Part shown: positions 8,981-17,812 of the stretch, one piece after another
Layout of the letters: every line of letters begins with the position of its first letter
Numbering within the stretch: position 1 is the stretch's first letter
Assembly: GCA_035249305.1 (NCBI GenBank)
Contig: DATFGQ010000037.1
Coordinates: 74,896-138,895, forward strand
Direction: 5' to 3'
DNA length: 64,000 bases
DNA from: DASUNP01 sp035249305
GTDB lineage: Bacteria > Acidobacteriota > Blastocatellia > UBA7656
Notes under the pieces: model-generated
The model's input: only the letters and a program-made list of their open reading frames with translations
What the model was told of the DNA's origin: nothing
The model's database searches: none
Made by a program: the position numbers and the translations under genes

Positions 8981-9142
8981 ATAGCCTTTGCTCTTCATCG
9001 CTCCTCCCAGTCACCGTCTCAATCGCTTCGCTGCTTTGAGCTTGCTTAGTTCGTTTTGGCGGTCTACTATTTTTGAACTGGAGGCCGCTCGCCCGCAGCT
9101 TGCCCGTATGGACTCTTGTAAAGGGCAGTTACTCAACAGGCC

Positions 9143-10162
9143 ATGAAAGAATACCGACTGAAGAGCGTCAAGCAGATTGAAAGCGACCCCGCGAGGCCGG
9201 AAATCTCCGTCTTCCTGCCCGTCTTTAACGAAGAAGAGAATATCGAGCCGCTAAACGAGAAGCTCACTCGCTCGCTTGAGCAACTGGGCCGCAGCTTCGA
9301 AGTTATCTACGTCGACGACGGCTCGACCGACGGGAGCTTGGAGCGGTTGCGCCTTATTGCCGAGCGCGACCGGCGCGTGCGCGTGATCGCGCTGCGGCGC
9401 AACTACGGGCAGACGGCCGCGATGAGCGCGGGCATAGACCACGCGCGCGGTGACATCCTGATACCGATGGATGCCGACCTGCAAAACGACCCCGGAGACA
9501 TCATCCGGCTGCTTGAAAAGCTCGACCAGGGTTACGACGTTGTGTCGGGCTGGCGCAAGGACCGCAAAGATAAATGGCTGACGCGCCGCATACCTTCGAT
9601 GATGGCTAATCGACTGATCTCGGCTATAAGCGGGGTCAAGCTCCACGACTACGGTTGCAGTCTGAAGGCGTACCGCCGCGACGCGCTGGCCGACGTGAAG
9701 CTGTACGGCGAGATGCACCGCTTCATACCGATCTACGCCAACTGGGCGGGCGCGCGCGTGGCCGAGATACCGGTCACTCATCACGCGCGCCACGCGGGTA
9801 CTTCCAAGTACGGGCTGTCGCGGACGATCAAGGTAGTCTTCGACCTCATCACGATAAAGTTCATGTCGAGCTACCTTACGAAGCCGCTCTACCTCTTCGG
9901 CATGGCGGGGCTGATATGCCTGGTCGTCTCAATCATCACGCTGATGCTGGCGCTCTTTTTGAGGTTCGTCCACGACATACACCTCAACCGCATGCCGCTG
10001 GCGACCTTCGCGATGATCATGTTCGGCATGGGGATACAGTTCATCTTCATGGGGCTGCTGGCCGAGATGATCGTGCGGACCTACCACGAATCGCAGAACA
10101 AGCCGACCTACCTGATACGCGAGCAGATAAACCTCGACGAGGACGAACCGGCGGAGCTATGA
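9143..10162 (+). CDS. Family 2 glycosyltransferase, polyprenyl-phosphate sugar transferase type
   Basis: A 339-residue GT-A glycosyltransferase of the DPM1/ArnC/GtrB type. The nucleotide-sugar pocket begins FLPVFNEEENI; DDGSTDGS and DADLQ carry the metal-binding acidic residues. Two membrane helices near the C-terminus (residues about 250-275 and 290-315) are typical of enzymes loading a sugar onto undecaprenyl phosphate. The ending YHESQNKPTYLIRE is common in this group. It overlaps the following WecG/TagA gene by ATGA, indicating translational coupling; both probably serve surface glycan assembly. Confidence 0.9.
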   Translation: MKEYRLKSVKQIESDPARPEISVFLPVFNEEENIEPLNEKLTRSLEQLGRSFEVIYVDDGSTDGSLERLRLIAERDRRVRVIALRRNYGQTAAMSAGIDHARGDILIPMDADLQNDPGDIIRLLEKLDQGYDVVSGWRKDRKDKWLTRRIPSMMANRLISAISGVKLHDYGCSLKAYRRDALADVKLYGEMHRFIPIYANWAGARVAEIPVTHHARHAGTSKYGLSRTIKVVFDLITIKFMSSYLTKPLYLFGMAGLICLVVSIITLMLALFLRFVHDIHLNRMPLATFAMIMFGMGIQFIFMGLLAEMIVRTYHESQNKPTYLIREQINLDEDEPAEL

Positions 10163-10902
10163 GCGGGCGCGTCGAGGTCGCGGGGGTCTACGTCGACAAC
10201 CTCAGCGAGGACGAGGCGCTCGCGCGCATCGACGAACTGATCGAAGGCGGCGGCTCGCATTACATGACCGTGGTAAACGCGGCGAAGGTCGTGGCCGCGC
10301 GGAGCGACGAGCGGCTGCGAAAGCTTCTTCAAAGGGCGGCCGTCGTGACGGCCGACGGGATGTCGGTCGTCTGGGCGGCGCGTCTGTTGGGCGAGCCGCT
10401 CAAGCAGCGTGTGACGGGCATAGACATGTTCGAGCGGCTTGTCGGGCACGCCGCGCGGAGGGGGCTTACGGTCTACTTTCTCGGCGCGCGCGACTCAAGC
10501 GTCCGTGGCGCGGTCGAGTATTTCACAACGCGGCTGCCCGACTTGCGCGTGGCGGGCTACCGAGACGGTTACTTCGACCGGACGGAATCGGATAAGGTTG
10601 CGGACGAGATAAGGGAAAGCCGCGCCGATCTGCTCTTTGTCGCGATGGGGTCGCCCGCGCAGGAGAACTGGATAGAGCGCCACCTCGAAGCCACGGGCGC
10701 GCGTTTTGCGCTCGGCGTAGGCGGGAGCTTTGATCACCTGAGCGGGCTGCAACGCCGCGCGCCGGCATGGATGCAGCGGTCGGGGCTTGAGTGGCTGCAC
10801 AGATTGGCCCGCGAGCCGCGCCGGCTGTGGCGGCGCTACTTGATAGGCAACACGGTCTTCGTCTGGCTGGTCTTCAAGCAGATGCTCTCGCGCGGGCGGT
10901 GA
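10159..10902 (+). CDS. WecG/TagA/CpsF-family glycosyltransferase
   Basis: A 247-residue glycosyltransferase of the family that transfers ManNAc or related sugars to lipid-linked GlcNAc. Motifs in order are TVVNAAKVVAAR, TADGMSVVWAA, RVTGIDMF, YFLGARD, VAMGSPAQENWIE and the C-terminal GVGGSFDHLSG...RAPAWMQ...GLEWLHRL. The ATG at 10159 sits in the ATGA overlap with the upstream family 2 transferase; a longer in-frame extension upstream is only an overlap of that gene. The length agrees with the family. It converges with the hypothetical gene at 10919. Confidence 0.93.
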   Translation: MSGRVEVAGVYVDNLSEDEALARIDELIEGGGSHYMTVVNAAKVVAARSDERLRKLLQRAAVVTADGMSVVWAARLLGEPLKQRVTGIDMFERLVGHAARRGLTVYFLGARDSSVRGAVEYFTTRLPDLRVAGYRDGYFDRTESDKVADEIRESRADLLFVAMGSPAQENWIERHLEATGARFALGVGGSFDHLSGLQRRAPAWMQRSGLEWLHRLAREPRRLWRRYLIGNTVFVWLVFKQMLSRGR

Positions 10903-10918
10903 CCGAGAGTCCAACGAT

Positions 10919-11281
10919 TCAGACGCCGCCCATCTTGGCGCACTTGACCGGCACGCCGTCCTTTATCACCTGCTCAAAATCTTTGCCCTGCGTCTGTCTT
11001 ACAAAGCCTAGAAAGTTATAGATCTTTGCTATCTCGTCCGCGCCGAAACCGAACCCGTTCAGCAAGTCATCGCTGGCGCGGAAAGAGAGCGGGTGCGGGG
11101 CGACTCTGAATTCGAGGCCCAGCGTCTCGTGCAACTTCAGTATTACTTCGTATAAGTCCTTGAGCACTGTGAAGGAAGAGATGAGGCAATCATAATCTCC
11201 CCGGCTCGCTCTGGTTAAAAGGTATAGGTAGTCGGCGTTGTAGTTCTCGACGAAAGCGTCGAACTCTTCTTGTTTTAGCAT
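10919..11281 (-). CDS. Hypothetical protein, 120 residues
   Basis: I do not recognise this protein. It is mostly alpha-helical by composition, with no signal peptide, membrane helix or cysteine cluster, and one cysteine near each end. The codon use is noticeably less GC-biased than that of its neighbours, which could mean recent acquisition or simply weak expression. The start is ATG (MLKQEEF). It is convergent with the glycosyltransferase gene, with only 16 bases between the stops. Confidence 0.6.
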   Translation of the reverse strand: MLKQEEFDAFVENYNADYLYLLTRASRGDYDCLISSFTVLKDLYEVILKLHETLGLEFRVAPHPLSFRASDDLLNGFGFGADEIAKIYNFLGFVRQTQGKDFEQVIKDGVPVKCAKMGGV

Positions 11282-11471
11282 TAACTCCCACCGCCCTCTG
11301 CTCGTTCTCGCTCATCGGTCCACAATAGCGGGGAGGGCTGCCGAGTGGTAACGCGCTCGGTGGCCTCATTTTCGATTAAGACTGCTGTTGTGTCAAGCTT
11401 GTCAGAACGCTACAATCAAGGTTTGATTAAAGGCTAAGCTCTTTGAGTTGAAGCCAAAAGGAGATGCCGCC

Positions 11472-12665
11472 ATGTCTAGAGAACGCAAACCACTTGCGGA
11501 AGTAGGCGGGAAGGCGGGCGACGTTCGCCCTTTGAATAAATCGGCCGAGCTGGCTTCGCTGCTTGAGAACCACCGCGGCGAGCGCCACGCCATAGTCATG
11601 CAGGACTACCCCGACCCCGACGCCATAAGCTCGGCCTGGGCTCACAAGATGATAGCCGCGCGCTACGGCATAGACTGTGACATAGTCTACGAAGGGCGCA
11701 TCAGCCACCAGGAGAACCTGGCCCTGGTCCAGCTTACCGACATAGAGCTGGTGCGATGCGGCGAGAACGGCGACCTCTCGCAATACGAAGGCACGGTCTT
11801 TGTCGACAACCAGGGGACCACGGCCTCGCTCACCGACCGCTTCGACGCGCTGGGCGTCAAGCCGCTGGTCATCGTAGATCACCACGAGCGCCAAGACCGC
11901 ATCGAAGCCGTCTACACGGACATACGCAAGATAGGCGCGACCGCGACCATCTACACCGAATACATACGCGAGGGCTTGCTTGAGCTGAACAAGAGCGACG
12001 TGCAGCATGTGCGTCTCGCCACCGCGCTCATGCACGGGATACGCAGCGAGACGTCGGGGCTCATACGCGCGCGCGAAGAGGAGATGGAGGCGGGGACTTT
12101 CCTGGCGCGCTTCACGGACCACTCGCTGTTAGAAGACATACTGTCGGTTAAGAGGTCAAAGCAAGTTATGGATGTCATACGGCTGGCGCTGGAGAACCGC
12201 GAAGTTCGCGAGAGCTATTCGATCTCGGGCGTGGGCTACCTGCGCAGCGAGGACCGCGACTCCATACCGCAGGCCGCCGACTTTCTGCTCACCGAAGAGA
12301 ACATACACACGGCCATAGTCTACGGGATAATAATGAAGGGCGACCGCGAGATGGTCGTGGGCTCTATGCGCACGAGCAAGGTGACGCTCAACCCGGACGA
12401 GTTTTTGAAGGAGGCGCTCGGCGCGACCGAGACGGGCCGCTACTATGGCGGGGGGCGTCGCGGGGCCGGGGGCTTCGAGATACCTATAGGCTTTCTTGCC
12501 GCCATAAAAGATGACGACCTGCTGAGGATGAAGTGGCGGCTCTACGACGACCTTATAAAGAAAAAGCTCTTCGCAAAGATAGGCGTCCAGACTCCCGTGA
12601 TGAGAAGCGAGCGCGCCGAAACTCACCGCGGCGAAACTGGCCCGCTGCGCGCTGAAGAAGTGTGA
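11472..12665 (+). CDS. DHH-family phosphoesterase (NrnA-like)
   Basis: A 397-residue cytosolic phosphoesterase. The DHH domain has MQDYPDPDAIS (metal-binding Asp pair), FVDNQGTTASL and the family signature VIVDHHER. A C-terminal DHHA1 domain ends with GGGRRGAGGFEIPIGFL, the substrate-binding glycine motif. Relatives degrade nanoRNA, pAp or cyclic dinucleotide products. The protein is longer than NrnA (about 310-330 residues) by about 45 N-terminal residues plus a charged tail. ATG 11472 is preceded by AAGGAG; a start 24 bases upstream is unlikely. Confidence 0.87.
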   Translation: MSRERKPLAEVGGKAGDVRPLNKSAELASLLENHRGERHAIVMQDYPDPDAISSAWAHKMIAARYGIDCDIVYEGRISHQENLALVQLTDIELVRCGENGDLSQYEGTVFVDNQGTTASLTDRFDALGVKPLVIVDHHERQDRIEAVYTDIRKIGATATIYTEYIREGLLELNKSDVQHVRLATALMHGIRSETSGLIRAREEEMEAGTFLARFTDHSLLEDILSVKRSKQVMDVIRLALENREVRESYSISGVGYLRSEDRDSIPQAADFLLTEENIHTAIVYGIIMKGDREMVVGSMRTSKVTLNPDEFLKEALGATETGRYYGGGRRGAGGFEIPIGFLAAIKDDDLLRMKWRLYDDLIKKKLFAKIGVQTPVMRSERAETHRGETGPLRAEEV

Positions 12666-12710
12666 TTTGAGATTTCAAATTTGAGATCTCGAATTTGAAA
12701 TCTCAAATCG
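12662..12710. repeat. Heptamer array at a convergent junction
   Basis: Self-complementary 7-bp units (GATTTGA, GATTTCA, AATTTGA, AATCTCA) lie between the converging DHH phosphoesterase and glycine-zipper genes and overlap the phosphoesterase stop. The likely hairpin may act as a bidirectional terminator (inference). Confidence 0.8.
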
Positions 12711-12716
12711 TTACTC

Positions 12717-12986
12717 CTACCGCCTGTGGCCGCGACGGCGGTGCCGGTTGTAAAGGTAGCCGCCGCCCGCGCCTGCGCCTGCGCCGATCAGCGCGCCCTT
12801 CTTCCCTCCAATCAATGCCCCGCCTACGGCTCCGATGGCCGTTCCTACAGCTATGTGCTTAGTCTTGCTGTGGCGGTGGCGATAAGGCCGCCGGTGCGCG
12901 TCCGCGTCCGGCGCGAAAGTCAGGAACAGAAAGATGACGGCTAGAAACATCGCCAGGATGTTCTTCTTTCCAACAACTCGTACCAT
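12717..12986 (-). CDS. Small exported glycine-zipper protein
   Basis: About 89 residues. The N-terminal signal segment (KKNILAMFLAVIFLFLTFAP, ending near ADA) is followed by an Arg/His-rich patch and a glycine-zipper stretch (GTAIGAVGGALIGGKKGALI, then GAGAGAGGGYLYN), ending HRRRGHRR. Glycine zippers of this type insert into or associate with membranes; the role is unknown. ATG at 12986 is chosen because GGGAGG stands at proper spacing upstream. The longer frame to 13034 adds 16 residues before the signal peptide and is unlikely. Confidence 0.75.
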   Translation of the reverse strand: MVRVVGKKNILAMFLAVIFLFLTFAPDADAHRRPYRHRHSKTKHIAVGTAIGAVGGALIGGKKGALIGAGAGAGGGYLYNRHRRRGHRR

Positions 12987-13190
12987 TTCCAATCCTCCCG
13001 CTGATGAAATTCTCCTATAAACAGGTTGTAACAAACCTCATTCCATAAAACGCGGCGGGGTTTGGAGGGTCTGGAATGCGATTTGCCGTTTCGTCGATCA
13101 TGTGGGCGTCTGCACCAAAAAGGTTCGTGATTACCTTCTGGAGCTACATTTTGAGTCTGTGCTAAGACATTAATTACCCGCAATCTGCTT

Positions 13191-14816
13191 ATGAGCCTGT
13201 CTATCCCTTCCCGGACACGAGCATTAATAAGACGCCTGTCTGTACTAGCTCTGATGACGGCGATCGCGGCAAACATCCTTGGCTCCACCAAAGAGAGTCC
13301 GACCGCCCTCTACACAGGTCCCCAGACCCTCTCTTACAACGAGATCGCCTCGATAGATTCGCCCGCGGGCGTCTCGGCCGAGCTAAGGCCGAAGCTCGAA
13401 GCGTTGATGGTGACGCCTTTCATCAGCAACGAGGCGCACCTGATCAATTCTGCTCCCGTGCTTCAACAGAGCGAGAAGCTGGGCGATTTCATACGCGTGG
13501 GCTCCTGGAACGTCGAGCGCGGGCTGCGCCTTGACGAGATAAAGATGGCCGTCGAGAACCCGGACCAGTTCAAGCAGCAGATCGGCTACGAGCCGGACAG
13601 CGAAAACTTCCGCGAAGCCGTCGAGCAGATTGAAGTGCTGCGCTCCGTAGACGTGCTCGCGCTCAACGAGGCCGACTTAGGGTTGAAGCGCACGGGCTAC
13701 AGGGACGTTGCCAGAGAGCTGGCCGCCGCCCTGAAGATGAATTACGCCTACGGCGTGGAGTTCATAGAGATCGACCCGCTCAACCTCGGCTCCGAGGGAT
13801 TCGAAGAAGTCTCGTCGGGCGAAACGAGGGTCGCGCTGCGGCGGTTGATAGACGTCGATCGCGAGCGTTATCAGGGGCTGCACGGCAACGCGATCCTGAG
13901 CCGCTTCCCGATACTGCGGGCTCGGCTCGTCCCGCTTAAGTGCCGGCCTTACGACTGGCTCGCGCATGAAAAGAAGCGTGTGTCGGTCGCCGAGAGCGCG
14001 CGCCGCCAGCTCAGCAAGATGGCTTTTCTGCAACGTGTCCCGCGTGAGATTCGTTACGGAGGGCGCTCGGTCCTCATAGCCGAGCTTGAGGTGCCGGAGC
14101 TCGAAGGCGGGCGTCTGACGGTCGTGGCGACGCACCTGGAAAACCGCTGCAAGCCGTCCGAGCGCAGGCTTCAGATGCAGGAGGTCCTGTCGCTCATCAA
14201 GGAGATCGACGGGCCAGTGGTTCTTGCCGGCGATATGAACACGACGGGCAGTTCGATGAGGCCGACGACGATCGCCAACGAGTTTACCAAGCGCGTGAGC
14301 AACGTGAACTTCTGGGCGAGCCAGATGTTGAAGGCGTTCACGCCTTTCGGGCTGGCCTTCGACTTCACATCCGCGGCGGCGCTGTTCGCGCACACGGCCG
14401 GCGACCCGACCGCCAGCGGCATCTTCCTGCTCGGCCCGAACAAGGAGGCAGACCTTTTCCGCGACATCGAGCGGTTCCGCTTCAGGGATGGCTTCGCGTT
14501 CGACTTCCGCGGCGACCCCGAGCGCACGATCAACAAGACCTCGGGCACGCTCGCCAACTCGAACCATCGCGCAAGCACGAAAGGCTTCATCTCGACTCAC
14601 GCGATGAAGCGGACCTTCTGGGCCGTGGGCAAGAATAAGCTCGACTGGATATTCGTCAAAGCCTACGCCAAGAACCCCAGAGGCAAATCCGAGCCCTACC
14701 GGCTGGCCCCGCACTTCGCGCGCACGCTCGAAAAATTGAATTACGGACTCGGCTACAGGATCTCTGACCACAACCCTGTGACGGTCGATCTGCCGCTAGG
14801 CGAGCCCCGGCTGTGA
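13191..14816 (+). CDS. Exported endonuclease/exonuclease/phosphatase-family protein
   Basis: A 541-residue protein with an N-terminal hydrophobic export segment (residues about 14-30) and an EEP (DNase I-like) fold. Motifs in order are VGSWNVERGL (Asn), LALNEADLGLKR (catalytic Glu), VATHLENRC, VLAGDMNTTG (Asp/Asn), KLDWIFV and the terminal SDHNPV (Asp-His). All expected catalytic positions are present. EEP enzymes cleave phosphodiester or phosphate esters of DNA, inositol phosphates or sphingolipids; the substrate is unknown. The insert between the Glu and the HLEN motif is long for the family. The gene stands alone. Confidence 0.85.
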   Translation: MSLSIPSRTRALIRRLSVLALMTAIAANILGSTKESPTALYTGPQTLSYNEIASIDSPAGVSAELRPKLEALMVTPFISNEAHLINSAPVLQQSEKLGDFIRVGSWNVERGLRLDEIKMAVENPDQFKQQIGYEPDSENFREAVEQIEVLRSVDVLALNEADLGLKRTGYRDVARELAAALKMNYAYGVEFIEIDPLNLGSEGFEEVSSGETRVALRRLIDVDRERYQGLHGNAILSRFPILRARLVPLKCRPYDWLAHEKKRVSVAESARRQLSKMAFLQRVPREIRYGGRSVLIAELEVPELEGGRLTVVATHLENRCKPSERRLQMQEVLSLIKEIDGPVVLAGDMNTTGSSMRPTTIANEFTKRVSNVNFWASQMLKAFTPFGLAFDFTSAAALFAHTAGDPTASGIFLLGPNKEADLFRDIERFRFRDGFAFDFRGDPERTINKTSGTLANSNHRASTKGFISTHAMKRTFWAVGKNKLDWIFVKAYAKNPRGKSEPYRLAPHFARTLEKLNYGLGYRISDHNPVTVDLPLGEPRL

Positions 14817-14890
14817 CGACGCGCGGCAAACAACACTTGAAAATAGGGCTCGCGCGCCTGTAGCATGACGGGCACACGAAGGAGGCGCGC

Positions 14891-16411
14891 ATGTCCGACA
14901 AGATAGATCGCCGTCAGTTCATCAAAGAGATGTCGATGGCCGCAGCGGCCGTGATGCTCTCTTCGGGCGTGCGGAGGGCCGAGGGGCGAGGCAAGGTCCA
15001 GTTGGCCGGGCCGCCGAAAAACGTAGTGATACTCGGGGGCGGATTGGCGGGGCTTGCGGCCGCTTACGAGCTGAAGCGCGCAGGGCATAAGGTGACCATA
15101 CTCGAAGCGCGCAAGGCCGCGGGCGGGCGCGTGCGCACGCTGCGCAATTTCGACGACGGGCTGTTCGCGGAAGCGGGGCCGGTCAGCTTCCCTCAGAACC
15201 ACACCTTCACCTGGGACTATGCCGACGAGTTCAACCTTCCGGTCATACCTTCGATAAGGTTCGGACTCGAATCGATCGCGCACGTTCGCGGCAGCCGGTT
15301 TCGCATAACGGGAGGCGGCGCGTCGAACGTACCTTTCTCGCTGAAAGCAAGCGAGCGAGAGGCCGGCGTCTTCGGCCTGCCCGCGCTCTACCTCGGCTCA
15401 TTGATGCGCGACGTAGGCAACCCGCGCAAGCCGGGCTGGCCGCCGGATAATCTCAGAGAGATCGATAACATATCTCTGAAGCAGTTGCTCGAAGAGCTCG
15501 GCGCTTCAGACGGGGCTATAGACCTGATCGAGGCCTCGCAGCTCGGGCTGCTCGGGTTCGGGATCGATTCATTCTCCGCGCTCGACGGCGTGGTCACAGA
15601 GACGATCGCCTCGGGCGGGCTCTTTCACGAGATACAGGGCGGCAACGACAAACTTCCCAACGCGTTTAAGAAGAAGGTCAAGAAGCAGTTTAAGAAACAG
15701 TCCGTCGTCCTGGCCATCTCTCAAAACGAGACGAGCGTCACCGTGACCTACTCGCAAAACGGCTCGGTGCAGACGATCACGGCCGACCGCGCCATCTGCA
15801 CGCTGCCCTTCCCCATCCTCGGCGGCATCGAAGTCAGCCCGCCGTTCCCGGAAGACAAGCAGCGGGCCATAAGAGAGCTTAAGCTCACGCCCATCACGCG
15901 CACCTTCTTGCAGTTCAGCTCGCGCCCATGGGAGCAAGACCGTCTCGACGGGTACGGCATCACGGACCTGTCGATTCAAAACACCTATTCGCCCACGCTC
16001 ACGCAAGGCGGGAGGCGCGGGTTGCTCGCTTCGTACACCGGAGGCCAGCGCGCGCTCGACTGGGGCGCGATGAGCGAGGGCGACCGCCAGACGATGACCC
16101 TCAACAAGATGAACAGCCTCTTTAACAATCTCGGCGGCAAGTATGAGGAGGGGACGAGCCAGGTCTGGCAGGACGACGAGTGGACGCGCGGCGCGTTCAC
16201 CTACTTTCAGCCGGGGCAGATGACGGGGCTCCTGCCGGTAGCGCAACGCCCCGAGGGGCGAATACATTTCGCGGGCGAGCACACCTCCGCCTGGCACGGG
16301 TGGATGAACGGCGCTTTAGAGTCGGGCAACCGCGCAGCCGAAGAGGTCAACGCGGCGGAAAGCGCGCAGACAATCTTCGTGCGCCACGCCGCGCAGGATC
16401 GCTCAGCCTAG
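14891..16411 (+). CDS. Tat-exported flavin amine oxidase
   Basis: A 506-residue FAD-dependent amine oxidase. A twin-arginine signal (DRRQFIKEMSM) is followed by a hydrophobic segment. The dinucleotide-binding motif VVILGGGLAGLAAAYELKRA is at residues about 46-65, followed by EARKAAGGRVRT. The C-terminal FAD motif GRIHFAGEHTSAWHGWMNGA completes the family pattern. The enzyme would act outside the cytoplasm on an amine or amino acid. ATG follows GGAGGCGCGC at good spacing. Convergent with the next gene, 5 bases apart. Confidence 0.92.
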   Translation: MSDKIDRRQFIKEMSMAAAAVMLSSGVRRAEGRGKVQLAGPPKNVVILGGGLAGLAAAYELKRAGHKVTILEARKAAGGRVRTLRNFDDGLFAEAGPVSFPQNHTFTWDYADEFNLPVIPSIRFGLESIAHVRGSRFRITGGGASNVPFSLKASEREAGVFGLPALYLGSLMRDVGNPRKPGWPPDNLREIDNISLKQLLEELGASDGAIDLIEASQLGLLGFGIDSFSALDGVVTETIASGGLFHEIQGGNDKLPNAFKKKVKKQFKKQSVVLAISQNETSVTVTYSQNGSVQTITADRAICTLPFPILGGIEVSPPFPEDKQRAIRELKLTPITRTFLQFSSRPWEQDRLDGYGITDLSIQNTYSPTLTQGGRRGLLASYTGGQRALDWGAMSEGDRQTMTLNKMNSLFNNLGGKYEEGTSQVWQDDEWTRGAFTYFQPGQMTGLLPVAQRPEGRIHFAGEHTSAWHGWMNGALESGNRAAEEVNAAESAQTIFVRHAAQDRSA

Positions 16412-16416
16412 CCTCA

Positions 16417-17583
16417 CTACTGACACTGTCTGGTGCATGCGAAAGGGATCGAAGGCCTGCCGTTGGGTCTCGTGACTATAATCGCGCCCGGCAGGTTTTC
16501 GCACACCTTCCCATTGGCGACCATCCTCCCGAATCTACCCTCGCCGAGCGGGTTTTTATACTTCAGTTTCTTAGGCTCAACACCATTGATAAGAACGGTG
16601 GAGTTTTCAACAAAGGATGGGCCGAAGATCTCAAGGCTGATTGATCCTGATGGGCTGCGTTTAAGTCTGCAAGTAGTTATCTCGGCGATCGGCGCAGGCG
16701 TGTCGCCGCTTGGAGGCGGCGTGCCCTGACAGGTAAAAGTCACCTGTACGCCCTGCTCGTTGCCGAGCACGCAGCCTTCGGGAGCCTCGGCCGGTATTCT
16801 CAAATTGCGGCTCGTCCCGTTAGGCCCGCTCGCGAAGATAAGAAAAGTCTTTCCCGCGTTGCCCGACGTGAAGTCGAATAAAGCATCGATCAGGTTGTTA
16901 TTCAGAATAACGAAATGCGGCGACTCTATGACGTTGGCGGGATTGCTGCGCTCGACGGCAAAGACCCTGGTCACGTTCGGCTTGCCGTCGCCTTGAATAA
17001 AACATGCGCCGGTGATGATCAGGTTTTGCGGGACGGCGCACGCGCCATCTGAAGGCGTGGCCGACAGCGTGATGGGCGCTCTCTTTCCCAGGGCGATATT
17101 GCATGTGATCGATTGCGTGAAGTCGCCAAAGATGTTGTCGTCGCCCGCGCCGACTCGCCTGGCCAGGGTGAGCTTTGCGACTCCGCCGCAGCAGGAGAGC
17201 GGGAACGGCGTGCCCGACAACTGCGGCGCGAGCGGCGCGAGCGTCGCCTGCACGAGATTCCCGTTCACCAGCGTGATCTCTTTGAGCGGGATCACCGCTT
17301 CGGCCACGCCGTCGCCGTTCGTGTCGCAAGAGATGGTGATCTCGTTAGGCATGAAGCCGCACCCTACGAAGTTCAGCGTCACTTCGCACAGCGCGTTTAT
17401 TATCCCCACGGTCGACCCTTCGGCGACCTCGGGCTGATTCGGCGCGACGCGGACCGCGCCTTGCGGTAAGACTATCGGACATACGGGCGGGTTTTCCGTC
17501 TGCGCCTCGGCCGGCGGGCTCACGGTCGAGATTATTATTGCCGTTATGAGAATATGCAGCGCAGTTATGATAGCTCTTTTCAT
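16417..17583 (-). CDS. Secreted protein of unknown function
   Basis: A 388-residue protein with a clear Sec signal (residues 1-28, ending near AEAQ) and no other membrane segment. The mature part is rich in Pro, Gly, Asn and Cys, with repeated beta-strand-like segments; phrases such as LIITGACFIQGDGKPNVTRV and LEIFGPSFVENSTVLINGVE are typical of IPT/TIG-like beta-sandwich domains. It is probably an extracellular or surface beta-domain protein; no catalytic motif is visible. Paired cysteines may form disulfides. The upstream 229-base gap (17584-17812) contains a short open remnant on the same strand, reported as a finding. Confidence 0.65.
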   Translation of the reverse strand: MKRAIITALHILITAIIISTVSPPAEAQTENPPVCPIVLPQGAVRVAPNQPEVAEGSTVGIINALCEVTLNFVGCGFMPNEITISCDTNGDGVAEAVIPLKEITLVNGNLVQATLAPLAPQLSGTPFPLSCCGGVAKLTLARRVGAGDDNIFGDFTQSITCNIALGKRAPITLSATPSDGACAVPQNLIITGACFIQGDGKPNVTRVFAVERSNPANVIESPHFVILNNNLIDALFDFTSGNAGKTFLIFASGPNGTSRNLRIPAEAPEGCVLGNEQGVQVTFTCQGTPPPSGDTPAPIAEITTCRLKRSPSGSISLEIFGPSFVENSTVLINGVEPKKLKYKNPLGEGRFGRMVANGKVCENLPGAIIVTRPNGRPSIPFACTRQCQ

Positions 17584-17812
17584 GATTTCACCTGCTTAAA
17601 CGTCTTCGTTGAGCCGCCGGGCGAGATAGCCTTCGAGGTCAGGCCCTTCTGGATTCGCCAGTATCATATCAACCCAGCACTCTCTTTCAAACCCCGTCAG
17701 CTTATAAATGAAAGTCGGCGGCGGCTATGACCCCTGCTTGTTCACCCGCGACCGCGCATGGTATAAGCTCTTACTTGTGCTCGCGACCAATACAACCCTG
17801 CTCGGACAATAA

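Noticed and set aside
9655..10902. A 415-codon frame for the WecG/TagA gene
   Set aside because: The first 168 codons lie over the family 2 transferase in another frame; family similarity begins at ATG 10159.
11325..11385. tRNA-like D-arm: GCCGAGTGGTAACGCGCTCGG after GGGAGGG
   Set aside because: Only a D-arm-like stem is present; no anticodon arm, T-arm consensus or acceptor pairing follows.
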